Source: Leuctra nigra (lineage: Eukaryota; Arthropoda; Insecta; Plecoptera; Leuctridae). Taken from it: 64,000 nucleotides of DNA. The stretch is taken from the NCBI GenBank assembly GCA_934045905.1, contig OW203765.1, positions 15,253,409 to 15,317,408 of the forward strand. Reading direction: 5' to 3'. The position numbers and the translations under genes are program-made. Position 1 is the first letter of the stretch, and each line of letters begins with the position of its first letter. Positions 9,947-20,317 of the stretch are shown here, in pieces. The notes beneath the pieces were generated by a model. The model was not told the origin of the DNA, ran no database searches, and saw only the letters and a list, made by a program, of their open reading frames with translations.

Positions 9947-12900
9947 ATGCCACCTCACAAACAGCCACTGAGCTTGTTTTCACTGTCCATGAAGAAAGTC
10001 GTTCAGGTCATCCACTCGTCAGCACTCAACATAGCTCAAATATCTGAAGAACATGAAGCCAAAGAAGCCATCGACACAGTGCAGGGATTGTTGACTGATC
10101 ATATAGGACCTGGCTTGTGGGACTCTCTGTTTGATAGAAGCCAAGTGATCTTAAGCTCTCAAGTCCCAGCCTCATTCTCCAACAAAACTCATCAGATTAT
10201 TTGTTCAATCCTAATACACGATGATTCCAGGATCTGTGTCATCAGGAATCCTTTGGATTTTGATTTAAACTACTTTTCTCAGCTTCAACTAAGAAATATT
10301 GTGAAATTGGATATCGAAAAACTTTTAGATTCAAACATTTTGCAAGTAATAGGCAATAATTGTCATAAACTTATGTATATTAAATTGTTTACGTCAGATA
10401 TTGTCCGGGATGTCCAACTGTTGGCACCCTGCAAGCAAATTCGTTCTATCTACATAGGACCGAGCCATAACGTTGTAGACATCTTGGGCCGAGAAATCGC
10501 AGTGAGTAGAAGAGAGCCACTAGGACCCAGTATATAAAACATAAATTAAAAAAAATATTAATACATTTATAATTGCTATTAAAAATATTATTTTTATTAC
10601 AAAGATGATTACGTAAAGTGGAAATGCTCATTTGTTATAAATGCGATTTACTAAATTTAAATACTTTTGCAAAAATCATTAAAAAAATAATTGTTATGGC
10701 TCTTATGTGCAGACCGATCACATTCAATGAGTGTAATGCAATTGGGCGTCATTTTATAACCTACCTGTGTTTTTTGAAATTTAAACTTGAACCGTTTGAC
10801 CGATCAACTTAAAACTTTGCATGGTCATTGGAACCAACATTATCTGTATTTTTGAAATTTTTGAGTCTAATCTGTGTTTAAATCCAAAAATTATTTACAT
10901 TTTACGGACATTTTGCTTGTTGTCTGTCAAATTTCTCGAAAATGTTTCATCACGGCAACTTCGACTCTTCAGTTCCAAGGTTGAGCAGAGACTTTCATAT
11001 GCATATGAATTACTAATAATGACCGTACAACAGATCGATCTGTTATTGCGTACACACACTAATATCATATAAGTTGTCTCATGTTTATTTTTAGAACGAG
11101 ATCCTGTGATTTTTTAAAATTAACAAGGAACCGTTAGATTGATCAACTTAAAACAACTTCAATTTAAAACATGGTTATTGGGATATATATTTTTTATTTA
11201 AAACTCTGCCAACAACAATTGTTGGTTGCCAACAAGGACACAGAATAATACACAACATAAATGAAAAGATAACTAAATTAACAAAATCATGAGAAGTGAC
11301 TAAAATAAGGTAATAAACATTTGAACTATGAAATTAATGATATAAATGGTTTTTCAAAATAATAACTGATCTCCTAATTACATCTATAACTATACTATTT
11401 AACAAAGTCTTATGCAACTTGTGCTTCACTACAAATGCTTTCAAAAATCCAGGAATTGTTCCTCGTGACCCAACCATTAGTCCTACGATGTCGACATGAA
11501 GCAAACCATACATTCTTGAGTATTCCCCTATAGTTGGTTCATAATACTTCCGTTTTTCTTCATCAACTTCAACATCAACATATTTTAGGAATTTTTTTGT
11601 GATTTTCATACAAGTCTGAGACGAAATTCAAGAATTATTGGCCTTTAAGGAAATTTTCAATAGACATAATTTCGGTTCGAATTGTTGCGCGTATTCGTGC
11701 TCGCTCATCAACGCGTTACACAGAGCGTTTTTCTATATAATATAGGTAATATCGGCATTGACGTCATGGGGCTCAGCATTGCCATGTCAAAAAAGAATTT
11801 ACCATGGTCACACATTGTTGTGGCTTTAAAATGACATCACCGGGCTCACATGCGTCACACAAAGATTTCTCAACAATATGTTAAATACAATCTCATTTTG
11901 ATGTTTTAATAATGAAAATTTAATTTTTTCGGATGTAAAGTATATTGGTCATAATTGTAATATTTACAAATTTACACAATAACAAAAATTAATGGACTTC
12001 CCTGTATTATAAATCCAACAAATACAAGCCCTAGAACCGTCTGTGACGGTACCATATGAGATAGTTTCTGCTCCTTACTCGAACGTATTAGGTACTAGAA
12101 TTTCGTCACAGACTTGTATAAAAATCTCAAAAAATTCCTAAAATATTGGTCCAAATAACCATGCAAAGTTTTATGATGATAAATTGAACCTTTATGATTA
12201 AACGGTTTCGTGTGAATTTTCAAAAATCGCAGGATGTCCTTCAAAAAATATACCTGGGGTCACTCATATGATATAAGTGTGTCTACACAATATCAGATCG
12301 ACTGTTGAACGTTCATTATCAGTTTCGTATGCGTTTGAAAGTTTCTGCTCTATCTTCCTTGCCTTGACCTGAAGAGTCGAAGTCGCCGTGAATTTGACAG
12401 CCAACACGCAAAATGTCCGTAAAATGTCAATAACTTTTGGATTTAAACACAGATTAGTATGAAAAATGAAAAAATTCAGATAATGTTGGTCCCAACCATC
12501 ATGCGAAGTTATAAGTTGATCGTTCAATCGGTTCTAGTTTAAATTTCAAAAAACACAGGAATTATGGTTTTAAATTTTAACCAATGGGAAGATTTGGCTG
12601 AAACTTTTTATGATTGGGTACAATGTTGGTTGAAATGACTAAATTTCAAAGTGATTGGATGTACCAATCTAAAGATAATTTTTTTAAATTTTAACCAATC
12701 CGGGGATTTCAAAAAAATTAGGGTCTGCAAATCTCATATTTGGTCTGGACATGTGTGCAAAATTCAGTTCGATCGAATAAACGGTGCGATCTGTATACAA
12801 GCAGACGACAGACAAAAAAAAAGAGGTCCGTGCCAAAAGAGCCAAAAGGAGACGCTCGCTTCGCTCGCTCAACAATCTTATTTTGATGTTTTAATAAAGA

Positions 12901-14031
12901 AAATTTAATTTTTTCGGGTGTAAAGTATATTGGTCATAATTGGGATATTTACACATTTACACAATAACAAAAATTAATGGACTTCCCTGTATTATAAATC
13001 CAACAAATACAAGCCCTAGAACCGTCTGTGACGGTACCATATGAGATAGGTTCTGCTCCTTACTCGAACGTATTAGGTACTTATAATAAGTGACCGTGTA
13101 AAATGGTGAAAATTGGTATAATTAAAATATTTTTTATTTTCCACAGTCGATATTATTGGATCTCTTTCCAAACCTGCAATACTATCGGGCCACTTACATA
13201 ATGGGAGATGTTGTTTCATCGAGGAAGAAGAGAAAACCACTCCAACTAAGATCCATTGGAAAAGTCAATTGTTCAGTCGGAGATTTAAACAAATTCATCT
13301 CGCTCTGTCCCAATCTCCAACGCCTTGACTTATTGTTTATTAAGCATACCGATATAATCCAGATATTCGAAACATTATTAGCCAGCAGTTTGGACATACA
13401 AGAACTGAAAGTTGTCGGTGATAATTTCCGTATAGAAGAACACATCAGTTTTGAAAGATTGATCAGGGTAAAAGGAGAACACCTGAAGAATTTGTATTTC
13501 GCTTTTGACGGAAATGTTATTCCACCATTGCTTGTCAACGCAATATTATCCTGCAAGAACCTAAATCGATTACATTTAGGCTCATCCAGTGAAGGCATAC
13601 ATTTTGACGTGCATCAGATGCCTAATTATAAGCAATTGAATGCTAATAGAATGTTGCCAAACCTTGAATCATTTGAGCATTCCTGTTGGAGTGTGTATGA
13701 CATCAAGATACTTTCTACAATTCTAGGATACTCCAAAATCTCAAAGTTAAGGATTCAAGCATACGGCAGTGATACTTTTGATGCACTTGTTGAATCGTTA
13801 CGCAACGTTCAATTGGAAAGTCTTTCTGAACTGGTACTCCAAGCGAACTTCATTTTGCGTGTAAATCATCTGCGGATTTTCTGCGAGAACTTTCCAAATT
13901 TGTCACAAATGAACATTATTCAAAATCTCGATTATGACCCAGAAACCGTGGAGTATATGCACAGGATCAAGAAAGAAGCCGAAGAAAATAATCTTGATTT
14001 CAAAATGTTTATTTCCAACCGTTTGATGTAA
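9947..14031 (+). CDS. Leucine-rich-repeat protein LRR-2 (two exons: 9947-10501 and 13147-14031)
   Basis: Exon 1 has 185 codons from the ATG in TCTACCATGCC; an in-frame TTG lies upstream, but this is the first ATG. It ends at a good donor, CGCA|GTGAGT, in phase 0. Exon 2 starts after TTTTCCACAG in phase 0 and runs 294 codons to TAA, giving about 479 residues. LRR-like strands recur throughout (CPNLQRLDL, GEHLKNLYF, SCKNLNRLHL, FPNLSQMNI). Exon 1 has a hydrophilic helical N-terminus and then LRR-like segments such as NIVKLDIEKL. Exon 2 is paralogous to the LRR-1 exon at 1336-2244. AATAAA at 14179 is a possible polyadenylation signal. The 2.6-kb intron is filled with repeats. No F-box, signal peptide or membrane segment is evident. 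A protein-binding role is likely, but its partner is unknown. Confidence 0.75.
11695..11737 (+). mobile_element. Degraded 3' end of an H1 Helitron-like element
   Basis: The end of this segment matches the H1 3' terminus: GTGCTCGCTCATCAACGCG, then the hairpin halves AACGC and GCGTT. The final CTAG is mutated to CTAT. The 5' boundary of this copy is not clear; related sequence continues leftwards in patches to about 10800. Lies in the LRR-2 intron. Confidence 0.5.
11888..12096. repeat. 209-bp direct repeat, left copy
   Basis: It runs from CAATCTCATTTTGATG to TATTAGGTACT and is repeated with few changes at 12873-13081. The two copies have the same length and bracket an H1 element. A diverged relative of the internal part occurs at about 33175-33285. 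Confidence 0.85.
12095..12872 (-). mobile_element. H1 Helitron-like element in the LRR-2 intron
   Basis: Read on the minus strand, the element starts TTGAGCGAGCGAAGCGAGCG at 12872 and can be followed to a CTAG at 12095-12098. Internal phrases shared with the copy at 27244-28709 include the CGCCGTGAATTTGACAGCC block. The 3' hairpin is degraded in this copy. It is non-coding. Confidence 0.6.
12873..13081. repeat. 209-bp direct repeat, right copy
   Basis: Second copy of the repeat at 11888-12096, starting exactly where the H1 5' terminus ends. It lies just upstream of the acceptor of LRR-2 exon 2. Confidence 0.85.
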
Positions 14032-14147
14032 AAATATTATCGACTGTTTCTGTACTGTTTGTGGACGTTATGCCGACTGAATGTTTGGCAGATATTTCAT
14101 TACCATCCCTCCCACCCTCCCACCCACCCTCATACCCTTATACCCAG

Positions 14148-14412
14148 TTCACGTGAGGATTCGATCACGACCCAGTTCAAATAAAATCGAAATTAATATG
14201 CTGCAAGTATAATGTTGGACTTAATACTTGATACACGTAAATTCCAGCATTATTTTGTAAGTTCTTTGTTTTAAGAATTCGTTCATGATTCAGATTTCGA
14301 TCGCGATCTTTACACCTCAATCGAGATTTGGATCATGATCGAGTTCGATTGAGTTGCTTTTACACATATTTTCGATTGAGATTTTAGATCATGATCGTAT
14401 CCTCAGTGAGAA
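14148..14412. mobile_element. Possible TIR element downstream of LRR-2
   Basis: GTGAGGATTCGATCACGA near the left edge is mirrored by TCATGATCGTATCCTCA at the right, with several internal GATCATGATC and TCGATTGAG words. It is non-coding, and includes LRR-2's likely AATAAA. Confidence 0.4.
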
Positions 14413-14973
14413 CAAGTTATTAAGACGAGTTTACTATTATGCTATATTTTTTATCGTGGGCGTCTCTTCATGATCAGGTTCGAATCCGTTTCCATTATTT
14501 TATGTTTCGCTATACGTAGGTCAAAATGAATTAACGGATCAGGCCAAGTTTTTCAAAAAAAAACAATCAATACTATACTGATTGCTGACATAATGAATTT
14601 CAGCATATTTATCCATTGGTTTCCCGGGAAAACTGATGTTTTCCCGCATGTAAGCATGTAAGGTTGCATGGAAAATACCCTAGCAAACGAATTTTCTCGA
14701 AATATTTATATAATACCTACAGGCTATATGAACACTGAAACCAATTAAAAACGGAATCTGAACAAAACAGATTGGCTGCTGGTCAGGTTCCTTTACAATC
14801 AATCCTTGTTATTATCAATGAAATCAGAGCTCACCTACTAGAGTTAGATGATGCGTTAACACAGCCTTCATGGGATGATGCCTTCTTTCAAATACCGTTT
14901 ATTATTTGTTCGCATGTACCTTGAGCCTTGACCATTGCAAATGATCAGTTCTGTTTGACTTCAGTGTGCATAG

Positions 14974-15424
14974 CAAGAGCGTATTCAGATAGGGGGGAGG
15001 GGGCATGCCCCCTCCCCCGAATTCACGTTTTCATCTGAGAAAATAAGCACATTTAAAATAATATGTGGAAAAAAACACTTCAAAATAGACAGTTCTTGTC
15101 AAAAACGTTCCAAAATGGTTATATTTGAGTTAAATTCAAAAACTTTTCTGGGGCTATACGCCTAGGACTTGCATATCCTAATGAGTTCAATAAATGTGCG
15201 TATTCTTCAACCTCTAGACCAATTTTTTGATATTTTGTAATTTATAATTCCCCAAAATAGCTATATGTACACTGCGATTCAAAATTGCACCCAAATAAAT
15301 GACCTTGATCCAAAATTTTCCATGGGGCTGCGCCCCTAAACCCCCTGTTTTACACTGTAATTTTTCAAAATATTAGTTATGTCCGGCCCCTCCCCACCGA
15401 AATTTCATTCTGGATTCGCCCTTG
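14974..15424. mobile_element. MITE with CAAGRGCG termini
   Basis: The left end CAAGAGCGTATTCAGA and the right end TCTGGATTCGCCCTTG are imperfect inverted repeats. The interior has a G-run/C-run hairpin near 14994-15020. Same family as the copies at 21271-21619 and 33425-33786. Sequence from 14700 to 14973 is homologous to the distal upstream flank of the HYD1 genes. Confidence 0.6.
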
Positions 15425-15554
15425 GTATAGATGGCTTACAAAGTTGCAAGCAGAATAATTTTACTATTGATTCATGGTTTGTGTTAAATGTTTATGGCTT
15501 GTGTTTTTTAAAGGGGAATTTCGCTGCCCGTTTCGGTTATCGCTTCACGCGTTA

Positions 15555-16031
15555 AGCTGGGTTCCCATAATTCGCTTTCGTGTCGCATTCGGTTCGCTTT
15601 CGCGTCGCGAAGTTTGTAGTCGTTTCCATAATTTCTGTTTCGCGCGTTTCGCGTATCCATGGATACGCGAAACATAAATAGTATTCTGCCAAAAGTTAAA
15701 AACAAAATGACGAATAATAATCAGATAATAAGCAAGAAAGGCAAGAAAATGCGGAAAAAGTGAAACTTGAAAGTTGAAACGTCAAAACCTTAAAACATAT
15801 GTGCATTAATTGAATATCGAATATAAGCTCGAGGTCGACCGGAAATGGAGATTCGATATATCGCATCACTTCCGGATTTCGCGCGTTTCGGTCTCGTCGA
15901 AGTTGAAGTTGGTCCAACATTTTTGCATTTCGGAGACGAAATTAAACATGGACGATTTTCTGTGTTAAAAGGTAGCCATTTTGCGAAAGCGAACCGAATG
16001 CGAAACGAAAGCGAAGTATGGGAACCCAGCT
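15555..16031. mobile_element. PIF/Harbinger-like MITE inside an H1 3' end
   Basis: The termini AGCTGGGTTCCCAT and ATGGGAACCCAGCT form inverted repeats that continue for about 48 bases (TTCGCTTTCG and CGAAAGCGAA words). The triplet TTA stands on both sides (15552-15554 and 16032-16034), as in PIF/Harbinger insertions. Removing the element rejoins the H1 terminal sequence ACGCGTTA with CACGGAGC. No transposase is present. Confidence 0.8.
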
Positions 16032-16034
16032 TTA

Positions 16035-16052
16035 CACGGAGCATTTTCCTAG
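16035..16052 (+). mobile_element. H1 Helitron-like 3' terminus (split by the MITE)
   Basis: The sequence CACGGAGCATTTTCCTAG, joined to the ACGCGTTA left of the MITE, reproduces the H1 3' end with hairpin and CTAG, followed by T at 16053. The body of this H1 copy to the left is not clearly delimited. Confidence 0.6.
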
Positions 16053-16675
16053 TTATGATTTTGTTTTAATGATTCTACTAACCTCTTTTCAATTCAATGA
16101 TTGATGGTTTTAAATAAAGCGTGGTCGATTTTGTTTGCATTTTGAAGAAAGATTTTGAGATCGTTTGGAGCAGAAATGGTGGAACGAAATGAATGAAACT
16201 TTAACAAGGAGAAGATAAAGACTATAACTAAAGTTTGTTTGTTACCTTGAACTTTTTCATATATGTTTTAATTTAAATTATTGTTGAGCTAGTGGTCTTC
16301 TAATTTTCGTGCACTTTTGGCATGGACCTCTCAACTACCAAAGCCATTCCTTGAATATGTACCTATACTTACCGAGCCTCATAGTTATAAAACCACATAA
16401 TTTAATAAATATCTAGGATTATAACCAATACTAATTAGTTGAATCCAACTTGACAGTATTTGTATTTGAAACATGATATTAAAATATAATTAAACAAGAT
16501 CCCAAGAAATTCTTTGGAAAAGTGCAGAAGCAGCCAAAGCATGCCAGGTAAACTTTAAAATTCACCAAACCAATGACATTGAGGAAATATTTCTTGTGTG
16601 ATTTCTATGCGTGTACGTTTTAGCGTACTTTACCCCAAAATTTGCTTAGGACTACACCCTGACGTGATGTGTGTA

Positions 16676-16900
16676 AATACTTCAAATGTCGACCAGGCTG
16701 CGTGATGCTAACGCGTCACTAGATAGATGTTTGTCAATGAGGCTTCAATATCAAGATCAAGATGAACGGTCAAAGCTTAGCTTCATATAACAAATCAAAA
16801 AAGAACGTATCGATCTCTGATAACAACTGATACGATACAAATAATCTCGGATAGTTCTTATCTCCATTTCTCTGAAGGTTTAGTCTCTCAAGTCTATTCT
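16676..16900 (+). promoter_or_regulatory. Upstream region and putative initiator of HYD1 gene A
   Basis: Conserved with the other copies: GGCTGCGTGATGCTAACGCG, the GTTTGTCAATGAGG block, GAACGGTCAAAG, and then several GATA/TTATC words (GATAACAACTGATACG, CGGATAGTTCTTATC). A TTTAGTC word at 16879-16885 sits where the other copies have the TCAGT initiator, about 130 bases before the ATG. No TATA box is seen. Confidence 0.55.
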
Positions 16901-17013
16901 GTCAAGTAACGTCTGTCAAACACACTCCTTTCAGTAAGCTACGTGCTTGTCAAAATACAGAATCGCTTCAGAAGAACATTCATCAACAGCGATTCATTGG
17001 TTGACACGTTGCC

Positions 17014-18405
17014 ATGACGTTTCTTTATCATTACACGGACCCGGATGGAATGAAGGGAATCTACAGGCAAGGAATGATCGAGGCGAGTGGGCAAGACGAT
17101 TTCGACGGTACAGGAGTCTATTTCACAGAGATGAAGCCGCCTCCTGTGAACTCCGCAGAAGACATCTCGTTGAACAACTACGGACATTCCTGGAGAGTAA
17201 ACAGGATTATGAGGTGGTTCAAGTTTGAGCTGAGGGAGTTGCCAATTGGAACCGTTAAACTTACAATCGCCGGGGACAGGAATATTTGGAAGTGTCCAGT
17301 TAATGTTCCACTTCAAGGTAAGTACAATGTTTTCTTAGAATAATCTATTTACCTACTGTGTACCAAATTAATTGTTTTGGTATTACAAAAAAGTTAGCAA
17401 ATCTCCCGGATAAATTGAGTGTTTGCGTGCATTGCAGTTAGCTGGTTCTTGCCCGTCCGTGTCGCCAACGTTTCTCAACGATTAAACGATATTGTCATTT
17501 CACTCAGTTCTTATATTTCACGGTAAATGTCAGAGCAGTTCATTTATTGACTTTCTGGTACTTCACGTGCCAATCATAAGGGATATAAAAGACAGGCGAA
17601 ATTCAACCATCAATATCTCAAAACCAGCTCTCGTCAGTGGACTGGTTTATAACCGAGGAAGCCTTTCCAATTGATATAACTTCATGAGATACGATTTAAC
17701 ACTATTATTTTCTTCACGTTCGCAGGTCGCCGACGCCGAGTTCTGTACCACTACACAAACGAGAAGTGTAAAAACGGAATCCTTGATTCTGGCGTCATCA
17801 AAGCTGTCCGACCGCACGGTGGTCAAGGACTCGGTGCAACAATGCCTGTAGCTGTGTATTTCACAGGATTACCTCCAAGTGCGGTCAAAGAAGACCTTCT
17901 GTTCAACATGTACGGCACAAGAGACACATCTAAACAAGACCTCATGGAGAAGACGAAGTTCTGGTTCAAGTTCTATGAAGAAGACATTCCTAATGTTGAG
18001 AAGAGATCCACTCTTCAGAACAGGAACGAGTGGATCTGCAGAGAAGATGTGCAAATACATCTGTCGACTTGTCCTGGAAACTTGCCGATGCGTGGGCGAC
18101 GTGGACCCTCAATACTTCAATACAATACTTCAAGCTTGGACTCCCATCGTCACGTGACATCAGGTCCTGGACACAGTTCAAGAGTTGGTGGACAAAGAAG
18201 TGGCACCCTAACGCCCAATGTGCTCCCGTCAAAGGCTTCAACTTCAACCTCCCAGCGTATCTTGATAACCGGCCCTGGACATGGATCAGGAGTACGAGGA
18301 CAAAGAAGTAGCACCCCCGCGACCAATGTGCTCCCGTCAAGGCCTACAAACACCGAGCTCCTCGTGGACATTGCCAACCGGCTCTTGGCATGGATCAGGA
18401 GTTAG
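17014..18405 (+). CDS. Two-domain HYD1-type ART-like protein, copy A (exons 17014-17317 and 17726-18405)
   Basis: Exon 1 (101 codons plus one base) ends at CAAG|GTAAGT. Exon 2 starts after TTCACGTTCGCAG in phase 1, giving 327 residues. Each exon carries one module resembling the bacterial HYD1-signature ADP-ribosyltransferase fold: LYHYTDPDGMKGI plus GVYFT in exon 1, LYHYTNEK plus AVYFTGLPPS in exon 2. The His and the Tyr of VYFT are the expected NAD-site positions. A G/S/T/P-rich repeat tail follows. Copy A is the most diverged (GQDDFDGTG, ELPIGTV). Near 18350 an extra C relative to copy B shifts the frame, so the protein ends early after NRLLAWIRS, while the family tail persists in another frame to about 18590. 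There is no signal peptide, so it is probably intracellular. ART activity is inferred, not shown. Confidence 0.75.
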
Positions 18406-18660
18406 TGGACAAAGAAGTAGCACCCCCTCGACCAATGTGCTCCCGTCAAGGCCTCGCTCGAGCCGCTCGAGTTCGCAACCTGTCCCTGGTGCCAACTTCT
18501 CAACCCCACACGGTAACACACGATTCGGAAAGCAGCCTTCAAACAGCGTGCGAAAACCATGTTGCATCAAAAGTACTTTCACAATTTTTTCCGCATGCTT
18601 GCATACCATGCAAGCTTTAAGCCCCATTAACACGGTGCAATTTCTTGAACAACTTATGTG
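18406..18660 (+). pseudogene. Out-of-frame remainder of the copy A repeat tail
   Basis: In the frame shifted by one, the sequence reads the family's third tail repeat (HGSGVSGQRSS, NVLPSRP), then FSTPHGNTRFGKQPS and a Cys-containing end, as in the intact copies. It is therefore a lost C-terminus of gene A rather than a separate gene. Confidence 0.7.
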
Positions 18661-19150
18661 ACACAGAGGTTCTGCTCGTGCGCTGTATCACTTTTGAGAT
18701 GATAAAGGGAATCTGCACATGTGCAGAACTTTTGTGACACAGAAGTTGTTCAAGAAATTGCACCGTGTAAATGGGGCTTGAGCAAAATGTGTTTTAGTGA
18801 TTCGGATGGGAATGGCGATGGGAATAGGGATGGGGATGGGGATGGAGGTTGAGCACTTGGGGATGTTTTAGTTGGGGCTACATTCTGTATGTGGTTTGTA
18901 TGTGGTTGAGTGTTACTGTGATCCATGTGCCGGGAGAAGAATCGCATCACACGTACTCTAGCAGATGATCGTTTCTACTTTAGTCGGAGGTGCGCTCTGA
19001 ACTTCAGATCTACTAATAATGATTAATCAATTGGGAAATGCGCAGAATAAGCTTCTGAAGAAGGAATGTGCGCTTGGTATTTAGACTTTTCTTGGCTACT
19101 TTAAAAACCCAGAGGTGCATTTTGGCGGCCTTCAGGGAATTGCATCTGTC

Positions 19151-19282
19151 AGTTCTCAACCAATTCGCTCTGTTCATACGAATGGTCAATTCTATACCGT
19201 AGCCAGGCTCCCAGAAGGCGGTGTCGTATGCAAACTGTCCAAGTCCAGCATAGGCGGAGTAGTGACGTACTCATGGTATTGA
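19151..19282 (+). pseudogene. Vestigial coding segment downstream of copy A
   Basis: The frame reads SSQPIRSVHTNG, then FYTVARLPEGGVV, then KLSKSSIGGVVTYSW before a stop created by one extra T relative to copy D. The upstream edge TGTCAG resembles a splice acceptor (TGTTCAG in the other copies). Related segments follow copies B and D. The sequence between 18660 and 19150 is a conserved 3' flank with no ORF I can support. Confidence 0.55.
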
Positions 19283-19963
19283 TGACGTCGACAACACAGA
19301 ATATGTAGCTGAATGGACTTATTGTGGATAATGTCACCAAGAACACCGAACCCCAAGCAAACGCTTCCTACTCAGTCAATTTGTGATGGAATGACTGTGT
19401 GTTCAGGGCATTGGTAGTACAGTCGAGGGTATACTCGGGTATACGTCGTGAAGTACACTATTTTTTACCTGAGCGTAGTTATAAATATTGGGTTAAACGC
19501 TGAATTCGGGTCACCTTCGTGTATCTGTAATAAGGGCATACTTGTTCCAAAAAATGTATGTATAAATGTGTCATAATATTGTCAAATAGACATTAGGATA
19601 CCGCCTTGTAAGGCTTTAATAGAAACTTTATAGTTTAAAAAAGTTTTAATGTCTTTGAACAAACAATAATAATATGTTTTTAAAAATCACAATAAATTCT
19701 TGGAAGAAAAAAGCAGGATTTAGTAAAGTATTCAACTGACGTAATGCTTATGTCAAGTCAAACCGTAATGTAAAGTAATGTAAAGTATTTCTTATTTCAT
19801 TCATAAAGTAAAATGGAAATTCAGCGAAACGAAATTGTCTGCTGGTTATGTTCCTTGACAACCGATCTGTTATTATTAAACAAATCAGATGTCACACACT
19901 AGAGTTAGATGACGAGTAAGCGTAGCCTCATCGGATGGTGCCATCAAACCTTTAGCAATCGTT

Positions 19964-20230
19964 CCGTTTCCATCGAATACCGATTTTACTCTGGCCAAGT
20001 GTACGTACAGTACCAACATGGCTGCGTGGTGCTAACGCGCCACTAGAAAGATCTTTGTCAATGAGGCGGCGGTATTAAGATTAAAATGGACGGTCAAAGC
20101 AATAAGCTTCATGCAATTATTCCAAAAGAAGGTATCGATCACTGATAACGACTGATACAATACAAATAATCTCGGATAATTCTTATCTTCGTTCTCTCTA
20201 TGGTTCAGTCTCTCAAGTCCTGTGGGTCTT
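19964..20230 (+). promoter_or_regulatory. Upstream region and initiator of HYD1 gene B
   Basis: It contains the conserved CATGGCTGCGTGGTGCTAAC block, then GATAACGACTGATACA and CGGATAATTCTTATC, then the arthropod initiator-like TTCAGTC with A at 20207, 111 bases before the ATG. The distal flank from 19690 is also shared with other units. No TATA box is seen. Confidence 0.6.
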
Positions 20231-20317
20231 GGCGTCTTTCAAACAAACAGCAGCTTCTAGTCTAAATACAGCATCACTTCAGAAGAACATTCTTTATTCA
20301 TTGGTTGACACGTTGCC

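Noticed and set aside
11334..11609. 91-residue minus-strand ORF in the LRR-2 intron
   Set aside because: It contains a plausible-looking lysine-rich segment, but there are no homologous features that I recognise and it lies in repeat-filled intron; not supportable as a gene.
11888..13081. A short LTR retrotransposon (TRIM) with 209-bp LTRs
   Set aside because: The repeats do not begin TG or end CA, no primer-binding site or polypurine tract is visible, and the interior is an H1 element.
16947..17228. A second open frame over HYD1 exon 1, also seen in copy B
   Set aside because: It is a shadow kept open because the exon sequences are nearly identical; it has no splice continuation and no family resemblance.
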